64,000 bases of DNA from positions 62,001-126,000 of the forward strand of contig QAIB01000011.1 in assembly GCA_030418545.1 (NCBI GenBank), written 5' to 3'. Position 1 is the first letter of the stretch; every line of letters begins with the position of its first letter. The notes below the pieces were generated by a model. That model was not told the origin of the DNA. It did not search any database and saw only the letters and a program-made list of their open reading frames with translations. The DNA comes from Xenophilus aerolatus (GTDB taxonomy: Bacteria > Pseudomonadota > Gammaproteobacteria > Burkholderiales > Burkholderiaceae_C). Below are positions 1 through 7,480 of this stretch, piece after piece. A program made the position numbers and the translations under genes.

Positions 1-237
1 GCGAAGCAGTTCGTCGCGGCGCTGCACGATGCGGTGCCGGAGGTCCCGCTGAACCTCATGTACCTGCGCTACATGCTGATGGTGAGCACCGTGGTGCTTT
101 TCCTGACCGACAGAGGGCGGCCGAATCGTCTGCAGCGGCTGTCGGGCTCCAAGGCCGGAAGCTCGGACAGGCAGGCCATGGCGCGTGCACTGGTGGACTT
201 CGTCGTGGGCGGAATCCGTTCACCGGTTTCCGCATAG
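1..237 (+). CDS. C-terminal fragment, probable TetR-family regulator
   Basis: The reading frame is open from the first base of the window to a TAG at 235-237, so only the last 78 residues are visible. They are helical and hydrophobic (LNLMYLRYMLMVSTVVLF) and end in ALVDFVVGGIRSP, a tail common in the ligand-binding domain of TetR/AcrR regulators. The DNA-binding helix-turn-helix would lie upstream, outside the window. The family call is by resemblance only; the partner genes and the ligand cannot be told. It is followed 57 bases later by the PIN-domain gene on the same strand. Confidence 0.45.
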   Translation, partial: AKQFVAALHDAVPEVPLNLMYLRYMLMVSTVVLFLTDRGRPNRLQRLSGSKAGSSDRQAMARALVDFVVGGIRSPVSA

Positions 238-294
238 GGGATGCTCGTGCGGCAGCCGGCCCCATCCACGCGTTCTCGAGACAAACCGAGTTCC

Positions 295-723
295 ATGCCT
301 CCACGCCTCGTCATCGACACCAACATCGTCCTCGACCTCTTCGTCTTCGACGACGCCGCCGCCAAGCCTCTGCGTGCCGCGCTGGAGGCGGGCGAGGCGG
401 AGTGGCTCGCCACCGCCGCCATGCGCATCGAGCTGGCACGCGTGCTGGGCTATCCGCAGATCGCGCCGCGCCTGGCCTTCTACGGCCTCGCGGACGCCGA
501 CGTGCTGGCGCAGTTCGACCGCCATGCCCGACTCGTCGAGGCCGCGCCCAAGGCGCCTGTGACCTGCACCGACCCCGACGACCAGGGCTTCATCGACCTG
601 GCGGTGGCACACCGCGTGCCGTTGCTGAGCAAGGACCGGGCGGTGCTCACCATGAAGCGGCGGCTGGAGCGCCTCGGTGTCGTGGCCGCCTCCTGCTACG
701 CGCCCGCGGCACAGCCCGCTTGA
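295..723 (+). CDS. PIN-domain nuclease (putative toxin, PIN_3 family)
   Basis: A 142-residue PIN-domain protein. The acidic residues that bind the metal in this RNase fold are visible: D8 in VIDTNIVLD, E46 in AMRIELARV, D95/D96 in TDPDDQGFID and D114 in LLSKDRAVL. Family members annotated as putative toxin components cut RNA. No small antitoxin gene precedes it, since the gene upstream is a TetR-like fragment, so calling it a toxin is not supported by context. ATG 295 is preferred over the upstream GTG-like starts because VIDTN normally begins within ten residues of the start. Its TGA overlaps a possible TTG start of the next gene (TTGA, 720-723), which suggests coupling to the acetyltransferase. 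Confidence 0.8.
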   Translation: MPPRLVIDTNIVLDLFVFDDAAAKPLRAALEAGEAEWLATAAMRIELARVLGYPQIAPRLAFYGLADADVLAQFDRHARLVEAAPKAPVTCTDPDDQGFIDLAVAHRVPLLSKDRAVLTMKRRLERLGVVAASCYAPAAQPA

Positions 724-1246
724 AGGAGACCGCCCTGCGACGCCTGGCCACTCCGCCGACCGCGATGCCGTCTTCGCGATCTACAGCCATCCCGAGGTCA
801 CGCCCTACCTCACCTACGAGCCGATGCCGCCCGAGGCCTTCGTCCCGGTGTACGACGAGCTGCTCGCGAGCCGCAGCTTCCATGTGTGGACGTTGGATGG
901 CGGCGAGGTCGCGGGCTTCTACCGCACCACGCGCTACCCCGGCCGCGTGAGCCACGTCGTGCTGCTCGGCACGCTGGCCGTCGATCCGCGCCGCCACGGC
1001 CAGGGCATCGCCGGCGCCATGCTGGCCGATGCCATCGCCCGCCTGCGCGCCGAGGGCGTGCGCCGTGTCGAGCTGTATGCCGAGGCCGACAACCCGCGTG
1101 CCCTGCGCTTCTACGCCAAGCTGGGCTTCGTGCACGAGGGCACCCTGCGGCAGTTCTACAAGCGCGCCGATCAGGCGCACTACGTGGACGAGTGGGTGAT
1201 GGGCCTGCTGCTGACCGACGACACCCCCGGCGCTCAGCGCCCGTAG
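677..1246 (+). CDS. GNAT N-acetyltransferase, 5' end probably frameshifted
   Basis: The body is a clear GNAT acetyltransferase that uses acetyl-CoA: DAVFAIYSHPEVTPYL near the start, the acetyl-CoA loop DPRRHGQGIAGAML, and the C-terminal NPRALRFYAKLGFVHEG. The only start in this frame (GTG 677) lies 47 bases inside the PIN gene and gives an unlikely proline/arginine-rich leader. Reading instead from TTG 720 gives MKETALRRLATP in another frame. Adding one G after about position 754 would join this directly to ADRDAVFAIY, exactly the N-terminus expected. So there is either a one-base deletion (recent pseudogene) or a sequence error. The 3' end overlaps the convergent aminotransferase by 13 bases. 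The substrate is unknown. Confidence 0.7.
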   Translation: MSWPPPATRPRHSPLEGDRPATPGHSADRDAVFAIYSHPEVTPYLTYEPMPPEAFVPVYDELLASRSFHVWTLDGGEVAGFYRTTRYPGRVSHVVLLGTLAVDPRRHGQGIAGAMLADAIARLRAEGVRRVELYAEADNPRALRFYAKLGFVHEGTLRQFYKRADQAHYVDEWVMGLLLTDDTPGAQRP

Positions 1247-2154
1247 TCCACCACGTCGCGGTACGCCGCTTCGTCGCGCATCGCCCAGTAGGCGGCATGC
1301 AGCCGCTCGCTGACCGGCCCCGGGAACTGCGGCAGCGGCACGCCGTCCAGCTTGGCGATCGGCAGGATGCCGCCGCCGGTGGAGGTGAGAAAAACCTCGT
1401 CGGCCGCGCGCACGTCCGCCACGGGCAGCGGCGCGACGCGCACCGGGATGCCCAGGCGCTTGCACAGCTCGAGTGCGGTGCGTCGCGACACACCCTCGAG
1501 CACGCCGCGGTCCGCGGTGCGCACCTCGCCGTTCTTGACGATGAAGACATTGAAGCCCGGTCCCTCGGCCAGGTTGCCTTGTGCATCGACCACGCAGCTG
1601 GTGTCGCGGCCGCGGTCGTAGGCGTCGAAGAGGGACTGCACCAGGTCCATCCAGTGGTAGTTCTTGACCGTCGGGTCGACCGACTCGGGCGCAATGCGCA
1701 CGCGTTCGCTGATGTGCAGGTCGATGCCCTCGCGCTGCTTCTCGGGCGGTGCGATCCACACGTAGGGCAGGGCGTAGGCGTAGAAGCGGTTGCTCGCCAG
1801 GCGCGGGTCGCGGGCGCCCTTGGGCGGCACGCCGCGCGTGCACACCATCGCCACGTAGGCGTCCTGCAGGCCCGCGCCGCGTACGCAGCCGTGCAGGATG
1901 GCACGCAGCTCCTCGCGGCTGTAGGGGATCGACATGCGCATCTTCTCCAGGCTGGAGAAGAAGCGGTCCATGTGGGTGTCGAGCCGGAAGAACGCGCCTT
2001 GCCAAGTGCTGGCCACGTCGTAGGTGGCATCGGAGCGCGTGAAGCCCCAGTCGAAGAGCGAGATCTTCGCTTCGGACAGGGGCACGAAGGCGCCTTCGGC
2101 GAAGGCGCAGCCGCCTTCGAACTGGCCGGCGGTGGGAAGGGGAGGCAGGGCCAT
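1234..2154 (-). CDS. Class IV PLP aminotransferase, (R)-amine transaminase-like
   Basis: A fold-type IV PLP enzyme of 306 residues. K164 in PTVKNYHWMD should form the Schiff base, and E197 in GNLAEGPGFNVFIVKNG should bind the pyridine nitrogen. TSTGGGILPI binds the phosphate. The run VKNYHWMDLVQSLFDAYDRG and the motif EGPGFNV look more like (R)-selective amine:pyruvate transaminases of the ATA-117 type than like IlvE or D-alanine aminotransferase; this is from memory of that family. ATG 2154 is preferred over ATG 2163 because the GGAG at 2164-2167 touches 2163 but sits nine bases before 2154. It is divergent from a TetR gene that probably controls it. Confidence 0.8.
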   Translation of the reverse strand: MALPPLPTAGQFEGGCAFAEGAFVPLSEAKISLFDWGFTRSDATYDVASTWQGAFFRLDTHMDRFFSSLEKMRMSIPYSREELRAILHGCVRGAGLQDAYVAMVCTRGVPPKGARDPRLASNRFYAYALPYVWIAPPEKQREGIDLHISERVRIAPESVDPTVKNYHWMDLVQSLFDAYDRGRDTSCVVDAQGNLAEGPGFNVFIVKNGEVRTADRGVLEGVSRRTALELCKRLGIPVRVAPLPVADVRAADEVFLTSTGGGILPIAKLDGVPLPQFPGPVSERLHAAYWAMRDEAAYRDVVDYGR

Positions 2155-2201
2155 GGCGATCATCTCCAGACAGAACGATGGGCCCGATCATGCCTTTTAA
2201 T

Positions 2202-2235
2202 TGATCGTTGTTCAATAAATATTGAACGTTGATCA
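2202..2235. promoter_or_regulatory. TetR-type operator in the divergent promoter
   Basis: A 34-base inverted repeat with 16-base arms (2202-2217 and 2220-2235, 13 of 16 pairs match). Its core GTTCAATA-aa-TATTGAAC is perfect. It lies 20 bases before the TetR gene start and 47 bases before the aminotransferase start, in an AT-rich island that probably holds both promoters. It is the likely binding site of the TetR protein encoded next to it. Confidence 0.75.
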
Positions 2236-2254
2236 GGCGTGCCTAGAATCGCGC

Positions 2255-3040
2255 ATGGCCTCCTCGCGTCCTGCTGCCCGCCGTTTCGTCCCCGTCCGAC
2301 CCGGCCCGGGGCGCCCGCGCAAGGGCGAGGCGCGCGCGGCGGCCGACACCGCGCTGGGCCGTGACCGCATCCTGCAGGCGGCGCTGGCCCTCATCGACGA
2401 CCAGGGCCTGGCGGCCTTCAACATCCGCGCGCTGGCCGCCACGCTGAAGGTGGCGCCGGCCGCGTTGTACTGGCACGTGCCCAACCGCGACGCGTTGGTG
2501 TCGGGCGTCATCGCGCTGGCGCTGGAGGGCGTCGCCGCCGCGGTGCCTTCGCAGGAGCCGTTGACCTGGCAGGCACGCCTGCGCGCGCTGCTGGTGGCCT
2601 TTCGGGCTGCGCTGCGCGCCCATCCGCACCTGGCGCCGGTGGTGGCGAGCGAACTGGCCTACAACGCGGCCTTCGACGCACCGCTGCTCGAGCACATCGT
2701 CGTCGCGCTCGAGCAGGCGCGCTTCGAGGGCGAGGCGCTGGTCGATGCCTTCAACGTCGTGGTGGCCGCGCTGTGCGGCTTCGCGACGCTGGAGCTGTCG
2801 ACCGCGCCCGCCGGGGCGGGCGAGGCCTGGGCCGAGGCCTGCCGTGCGCAGATCGATGCGGTGGACGCAGGGCGGCACCCGCACCTGGCCGGCCGGCTCG
2901 ACGCGCTGCGCAACCGGGCCTTCCTGCTGCGCTGGACCGACGGGCGGACGCAGCCGCTCGACGGCGGCTTCGAGGCCTGGATCGACGTGCTGCTGCGCGG
3001 GCTGGAGGCGCGCAGCCGCGCCCTGCGACGCGCGGCCTAG
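2255..3040 (+). CDS. TetR/AcrR-family transcriptional regulator
   Basis: A 261-residue repressor-type regulator. An Arg/Pro-rich leader comes first, including PGRPRKGE. The N-terminal helix-turn-helix domain follows (GRDRILQAALALIDDQGL, then AAFNIRALAATLKVAPAALY with WHVPNRDALV), and a C-terminal ligand domain like that of the tetracycline repressor (LLVAFRAALRAHPHLAPVV). ATG 2255 is chosen over TTG 2222, which falls inside the operator palindrome. It probably represses itself and the divergent amine transaminase; the inducer may be an amine or amino acid, which is only inferred from the neighbour. Confidence 0.85.
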   Translation: MASSRPAARRFVPVRPGPGRPRKGEARAAADTALGRDRILQAALALIDDQGLAAFNIRALAATLKVAPAALYWHVPNRDALVSGVIALALEGVAAAVPSQEPLTWQARLRALLVAFRAALRAHPHLAPVVASELAYNAAFDAPLLEHIVVALEQARFEGEALVDAFNVVVAALCGFATLELSTAPAGAGEAWAEACRAQIDAVDAGRHPHLAGRLDALRNRAFLLRWTDGRTQPLDGGFEAWIDVLLRGLEARSRALRRAA

Positions 3041-3101
3041 AGCTTCCGGCCACTTCGCCCGGCCCAAGGCGGTGGCTAGGATGCGCCGCGGAGGTTATCG
3101 C

Positions 3102-3464
3102 ATGCCCGCACGCTGTCTTCGTGGATTCGCCGTCCTGGCCCTGGCCGCCGCGCTCGCCGCCTGCGGCAAGCCGGTGCCGCCCGACAAGGTCGCCTACGTC
3201 GGCGAGTGGACGCAACCGGCGATGTACCTGCTCATCACGCAGGACGGCTCGGTGCGCTACGAGCGGATCAAGGGCGGGGTGACGACCTCGGTCAACGGCC
3301 CGCTGCAAGGCTTTGCCGGCGACAACTTCGACGTCGGCCTCGGGCCCATGAAGAGCACCTTCGTCGTCACGCGTCCGCCCCGCGAGGCGAACGGGCGCTG
3401 GACCATGGTGGTCGACGGCGTGGAGCTGACGCGCAGTTCCGACCTGCAGCCCACGGCGCGCTGA
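3102..3464 (+). CDS. Small putative lipoprotein, unknown function
   Basis: A 120-residue protein with a lipoprotein signal: a charged start, the hydrophobic run GFAVLALAAALAA and a Cys in the lipobox LAAC, so it should be anchored in the outer or inner membrane. The mature part (GEWTQPAMYLLITQDGSVRY, then GFAGDNFDVGLGPMKSTF) looks like a small beta-rich domain that senses or binds something, but I recognise no family. ATG 3102 follows GGAGG at 3090-3094. An in-frame ATG at 3081 has no such site and would extend the leader by seven residues. It stands alone between the TetR gene and the convergent kinase-like gene. Confidence 0.65.
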   Translation: MPARCLRGFAVLALAAALAACGKPVPPDKVAYVGEWTQPAMYLLITQDGSVRYERIKGGVTTSVNGPLQGFAGDNFDVGLGPMKSTFVVTRPPREANGRWTMVVDGVELTRSSDLQPTAR

Positions 3465-3477
3465 GCCGCCCTGGCGT

Positions 3478-4383
3478 TCAGTTTGCCAGGTGCCACTGGG
3501 CCAGCAGCCGCGCCACGGCGCGCACGCGCTGCGTGTCGCGCCCCCAGCGGCGGCCCTTGGGCAGGTGGCGCAGCCAGCGCATGCGCTGGGCCGCATGGGC
3601 GATGCGCTCGCGCACCGACGCGTCGGCGCCCGCCAGTGCCGCATGCCAGTGCTCGGCGCCGGCGCGCGGTGCAGAGGCATGCACCAGCAGCGCCGTCGAA
3701 TGCAGGTAGCTCAGCCAGTCGCGCGTCTGGCATTCGGCCAGCGTCAGGGTGGCGCCCGGGTCGTCCTCGAAATCGATGAAGCCGATCCCGCCGTCGGGGC
3801 AGTGCATCAGGTTGCGCGAGAAGGCCTGGCTCAGGTAGGCATCGCGCGCATGCACGGCGGCGATGGCGTCCAGCCCCTCGCGCCAGACGGCCAGCAGCGC
3901 GGCCGGGCCGCTCGCCGCGGCGTGATCGAGCCGCTCGTTGAGCACCACCGCGGCGCGCCCGCCCTGGCCCATGTCGGAGATCAGGAGGCCGTCGGCCTGC
4001 TGCGCCAGCACCCGCGGCACGCGCACGCCCGCCTCGGCCAGCGAGCGCAGGCGCTGCGCCTCGGTGGCGATGGCCGCCTCGCCGCCCAGGTTGGGCACGG
4101 GCGTCAGCACGTCGAGCCGGAACGCGCGCGAGAGCAAGGCCAGCAGCCGGTAGCGAAACAGGCTGTGCCGCGGGCCGGCGCGCTTGAGCCACACCCGCTC
4201 GCCGCCCAGCCGGTGGCTGGCCACGCCGCGCGTCTGCTGCGGCAGCGCGCTGCGCAGGAAGGCCGCGTAGTCGCCCGGCGCAGGCGCGGCAGGAATGTCG
4301 CCGGCCGCCGTGAGCGGGCTGGGCGCGGAGGCGGCGCTGCGGCGGGCCTGCATGCGCGACGACCGGTTCTTCAGCGGATTCAT
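3478..4383 (-). CDS. Protein-kinase-like (lipopolysaccharide kinase / Bud32-like) protein
   Basis: A 301-residue protein with features of the small kinase fold used by Kdo/heptose kinases and Bud32-like proteins. VWLKRAGPRHSLFRYRLLAL could carry the ATP-binding Lys, LLISDMGQGG matches the hinge, IAAVHARDAYLSQAFSRNLM holds the catalytic-loop Asp and Asn, and GFIDFEDDPG has the metal-binding Asp in DFE. No membrane segment is seen. The first 40 residues are Arg/Ala/Pro-rich and may be disordered. The start at 4383 has a weak ribosome site. It ends head-on against the lipoprotein gene. The substrate is unknown: cell-surface sugar and protein are both possible. Confidence 0.6.
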   Translation of the reverse strand: MNPLKNRSSRMQARRSAASAPSPLTAAGDIPAAPAPGDYAAFLRSALPQQTRGVASHRLGGERVWLKRAGPRHSLFRYRLLALLSRAFRLDVLTPVPNLGGEAAIATEAQRLRSLAEAGVRVPRVLAQQADGLLISDMGQGGRAAVVLNERLDHAAASGPAALLAVWREGLDAIAAVHARDAYLSQAFSRNLMHCPDGGIGFIDFEDDPGATLTLAECQTRDWLSYLHSTALLVHASAPRAGAEHWHAALAGADASVRERIAHAAQRMRWLRHLPKGRRWGRDTQRVRAVARLLAQWHLAN

Positions 4384-4441
4384 GGTGCGCGTGCGATGCC
4401 TTCGAGCGGCTGGCGGGAAAGGGAAGAAGCGTCGGTCGGCG

Positions 4442-6064
4442 TCATGCCACGGCGGTGGGCTGGAAACTGTCGGCGCTGGCGATCGGCCAGTACATGCGGA
4501 ACACATTGTGCTGCGCGTCCAGCGGCCCCAGCAACGCACCGGGCTGCACCTGCATGATGAGGTTGGACAGCTGCCGCACCTCGGTGTCGGAGATGCGCCG
4601 CACGATGTGGTGGGCCGTGATCTGCTGCGGATGGTCCAGCCCGGCGGCCTGCACCAGCTCGGCCAGCGCGTGCAGCGTGCTGCGGTGCAGGTTGTGCACG
4701 CGGTCGGCCTTGTTGGGCACCACCAGCGCCTGCTGGCGCTTCGGGTCCTGCGTGGTCACGCCGGTGGGGCAGTGGCCGGTGTGGCAGGTCTGGGCCTGGA
4801 TGCAGCCCAGCGCCATCATGAATCCGCGTGCCGCGTTGCACCAGTCGGCGCCCAGCGCCATCATGCGCGCGACGTCGAAGGCGGTGATCACCTTGCCGGC
4901 GCAGCCCAGCTTGATGCGCCCGCGCAGGCCGGTGCCGATCAGCGTGTTGTGCACCAGCAGCAAGCCGTCCTGCAGCGGCGCACCCACGTGGTCGGAGAAC
5001 TCCACCGGAGCGGCCCCCGTGCCGCCCTCGGCGCCGTCGACGACGATGAAGTCCGGCGTGATGCCCGTTGCCAGCATCGCCTTGACGATGGCGAACCATT
5101 CCCACGGGTGGCCGATGCACAGCTTGAAGCCGGTGGGCTTGCCGCCCGAGAGCTCGCGCAGCCGGGCGACGAAGTGCATCATCTCGACGGGCGTGGAGAA
5201 CGCGCTGTGCGACGAGGGCGAGATGCAGTCCACCCCCACCGGCACGCCGCGCGCGGCGGCGATCTCGGGCGTGACCTTCGGGCCCGGCAGCACGCCGCCG
5301 TGGCCCGGCTTGGCGCCCTGGCTGAGCTTGATCTCGACCATCTTCACCTGCGGGTCGCGCGCGTTCTCGATGAAGCGCTCCTCGCTGAAGCGGCCGCGCT
5401 CGTCGCGGCAGCCGAAGTAGCCCGAGCCGATCTCCCAGATCAGGTCGCCGCCGTGCACGCGGTGGTGGCGGCTGATCGAGCCCTCGCCCGTGTCGTGCGC
5501 GAAGTGGCCCAGCTTGGCGCCCAGGTTCAGCGCCATGATCGCGTTGGCCGAGAGCGAGCCGAAACTCATCGCCGAGATGTTGAACACGCTCGCGCTGTAG
5601 GGCTGCGCGCAGCCTTCGCCGATGGTGATGCGGAAGTCGTGGCTGCCGATCTGCGTCGGCTGCATGGAGTGGTTGATCCACTCGTAGCCGGCCAGGCTCA
5701 CGTTCAGCTGCGTGCCGAAGGGCCGGTTGTCGGGGTCGCCCTTGGCGCGCTGGTACACCAGCGAGCGCTGGGCGCGCGAGAAGGGCGAGGCCTCGGTGTC
5801 GCTCTCGATGAAGTACTGCCGCATCTCCGGGCGGATGTATTCGAGCAGGAAGCGCAGGTGGCCGATGACCGGGTAGTTGCGCAGGATGGCGTGGCGCTGC
5901 TGGCGCACGTCGTGCACGCCGGTGGCCGTGAGCACCGCGAACAGGCCGGTGGCGACCCAGGCCGCCCAGGCGTGCGGCATCAGCAGCGCGGCGGCCACGC
6001 TCGCCACCAGCCCGGCGACGCACAGGGCGAAGGCGGTGTAGCGTGCCGGAAAAAGCGTCGTCAT
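4442..6064 (-). CDS. FMN-binding glutamate-synthase-like protein, membrane-anchored
   Basis: A 540-residue flavoprotein related to the alpha-subunit FMN barrel of glutamate synthase. Two membrane helices at the start (residues 9-29 and 33-48) anchor it. The barrel motifs follow: FNISAMSFGSLSANAI, PGHGGVLPGPKVTPEIA, DFIVVDGAEGGTGAAP (FMN phosphate) and CIQAQTCHTGHCPTGV, whose three Cys have the C-x5-C-x4-C spacing that binds the 3Fe-4S cluster of GltS. The amidotransferase (GATase) domain of true GltB is missing. The family is widespread but its electron acceptor and product are not established. It is monocistronic, 58 bases downstream of the kinase-like gene in reading order. Confidence 0.85.
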   Translation of the reverse strand: MTTLFPARYTAFALCVAGLVASVAAALLMPHAWAAWVATGLFAVLTATGVHDVRQQRHAILRNYPVIGHLRFLLEYIRPEMRQYFIESDTEASPFSRAQRSLVYQRAKGDPDNRPFGTQLNVSLAGYEWINHSMQPTQIGSHDFRITIGEGCAQPYSASVFNISAMSFGSLSANAIMALNLGAKLGHFAHDTGEGSISRHHRVHGGDLIWEIGSGYFGCRDERGRFSEERFIENARDPQVKMVEIKLSQGAKPGHGGVLPGPKVTPEIAAARGVPVGVDCISPSSHSAFSTPVEMMHFVARLRELSGGKPTGFKLCIGHPWEWFAIVKAMLATGITPDFIVVDGAEGGTGAAPVEFSDHVGAPLQDGLLLVHNTLIGTGLRGRIKLGCAGKVITAFDVARMMALGADWCNAARGFMMALGCIQAQTCHTGHCPTGVTTQDPKRQQALVVPNKADRVHNLHRSTLHALAELVQAAGLDHPQQITAHHIVRRISDTEVRQLSNLIMQVQPGALLGPLDAQHNVFRMYWPIASADSFQPTAVA

Positions 6065-6128
6065 GGGCTCGTCCTCTCGTGTCTCTCCCGCGGGTGGGGC
6101 ATCATAGGGTCGTCCACCCGCCCATCCC

Positions 6129-6917
6129 ATGACCGAATCCTCCGCCCCCCTTCCCACCGCCGCCGAGGCGGCCCTGCCACCGCTCAAGCCCGAGGATTTC
6201 GATGCCCTCGACGACGCCCTCGACGCCATGCGCGAGCACGACGAGGACGTGCCGCAGTGGGAGTTCTGCGACGGTTTCATGACGGCGCTGGTCTGCACCC
6301 GCCGCCCGATCGAGCCGACCGAGTACTGGCCGGCCCTCTTCGGCGCCGGCTTCTCCCCGGCGCAGCACATGGAATTCGTCTGGCGCTGGAAGCGGCGCTG
6401 GCACGAGATCCAGGCCGCCCTCGATGCGCCCAACATCGAGGCGCTGGACGACGAGCGCGCCTTCCAGCCCGAATGCCTCGATTTGCGCGGCGCCATCGCC
6501 GCCCTGCCGCCCGAGGAGCGCGCCGAAGCGCCCGAAGCCGAGATCCCGTCCTTCGGGCAGGTCTGGGCGCTGGGCTTCCTCGCGGCCGTCGAGCAATGGT
6601 CCGACGACTGGGCGCCGCCGCGCGACAAGGACGTCGCCGCCATGCTGGCCGACGCCCTCGAGGCCATCGAGGTGCTGGCCAGCGACGACACCGCGCCGCC
6701 GGCGCTGTCGATGTACAGCGAGGACGGCCCGCCCACCGTCAGCCAGGAGCGCCTGGACGACTTCGGCGAGGCCATCTGGGCCGTGTACGACCTGCGCCAG
6801 CTGTGGCGCAGCCTGGGCCCGCGCGTGGAGGCCCTGCGCAAGGCCGACGAGCCGGGGCGTAACGACCCCTGCCCCTGCGGCAGCGGAAAGAAGTACAAGA
6901 AGTGCCACGGGGCCTGA
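6129..6917 (+). CDS. YecA-family (UPF0149) protein with SEC-C zinc motif
   Basis: A 262-residue, very acidic protein ([20 protein letters not shown], then many Asp/Glu). It has a YecA/UPF0149-like helical domain ([27 protein letters not shown]) and ends in a SEC-C zinc-binding motif, [18 protein letters not shown], where C-x-C and a final C-H bind zinc. SEC-C tails occur on SecA and on YecA-like proteins, where they bind ribosomes or SecA. The exact role of the stand-alone proteins is open. It is divergent from the glutamate-synthase-like gene. A long hairpin element follows its stop codon directly. Confidence 0.85.
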   Translation: MTESSAPLPTAAEAALPPLKPEDFDALDDALDAMREHDEDVPQWEFCDGFMTALVCTRRPIEPTEYWPALFGAGFSPAQHMEFVWRWKRRWHEIQAALDAPNIEALDDERAFQPECLDLRGAIAALPPEERAEAPEAEIPSFGQVWALGFLAAVEQWSDDWAPPRDKDVAAMLADALEAIEVLASDDTAPPALSMYSEDGPPTVSQERLDDFGEAIWAVYDLRQLWRSLGPRVEALRKADEPGRNDPCPCGSGKKYKKCHGA

Positions 6918-7076
6918 GAAGCTGTGAACGAATCAGCCATGCCCGCTCGACCTGCCAAAACACGCCCACTCTGCGTTGCAAATGCTCGCCATAGCGCGAG
7001 CCATGGCTGCGCTTTGCGCCTTGATTGGACGCGTTTTCGCAGCCCGCTCGGCCACGTCGAATTCATTCCCAGCTTC
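6918..7076. repeat. 159-base imperfect hairpin element
   Basis: The two halves of this stretch are imperfect reverse complements over their whole length. It opens with GAAGCTGTGAACGAATC and closes with GAATTCATTCCCAGCTTC. Inner matches include CTGCCAAAACACGCCCA against CTGCGAAAACGCGTCCA, and GCAAATGCTCGCCATAGC against the complement of the right arm. It begins one base after the YecA stop codon. It has the look of a small non-autonomous (MITE-like) or REP-like element; no target duplication is obvious. Confidence 0.7.
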
Positions 7077-7110
7077 TGAGGCCCGCGTGCCACTGCAAAT
7101 AGGAGCCGCA

Positions 7111-7398
7111 ATGAAGCACCTGCACCCCCTGCGCATGAAGCTCGCCGTGGCGACCGGTGCACGGGCCACCGGCGCGCAGGCCATCGGCGCCGTCGGCGTG
7201 GGCAGCGTCGCGGTGGGCGCGATCGCCCTCGGCGCATTGGCCATCGGCGCCCTGGCGATCGGCCGGCTGGCCGTCGGCCGCGCGCGCATCCGGCGGCTCG
7301 AGATCGACGAGCTGGTGGTGCACCGGCTGCGGGCGGTGGAGGAACTGCGCGGTCCCGAAGCCGAGCCCGATGCACCGGTGGACGACGCCCGGCAGTGA
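7111..7398 (+). CDS. Small protein with five-residue solenoid-like repeats
   Basis: A 95-residue protein starting at ATG 7111 after AGGAG (7101-7105). After a basic start, residues 16-75 run in a five-residue rhythm: blocks such as GALAI, GALAI, GRLAV, GRARI, RRLEI, DELVV, HRLRA, with a hydrophobic residue at positions three and five of each block. This resembles pentapeptide-repeat proteins, which fold as a right-handed beta-helix, though the usual A(D/N)LXX pattern is not exact. The first blocks are Gly/Ala-rich and could also pass through a membrane. Function unknown. It lies between the hairpin element and the gamma-glutamyltransferase end. Confidence 0.6.
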   Translation: MKHLHPLRMKLAVATGARATGAQAIGAVGVGSVAVGAIALGALAIGALAIGRLAVGRARIRRLEIDELVVHRLRAVEELRGPEAEPDAPVDDARQ

Positions 7399-7480
7399 CC
7401 TTGCGCGCGCCCGTCTTGAACGCCCTGCGTCCGCCCCGCCCTGGCGGAGGCATTCGTGCCAGGGCCATTGGCCCCGCTGA

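Noticed and set aside
295-723. Possible VapBC-type toxin-antitoxin pair
   Set aside because: No small antitoxin gene is next to the PIN gene; the upstream neighbour is the end of a TetR-like protein, so a TA system is not supported.
6065-7468. Long N-terminal extension of the glutamate-synthase-like frame on the minus strand
   Set aside because: It covers the YecA and the small repeat-protein genes on the other strand and is Arg/Ala/Ser-rich. ATG 6064 begins the true membrane-anchored protein.
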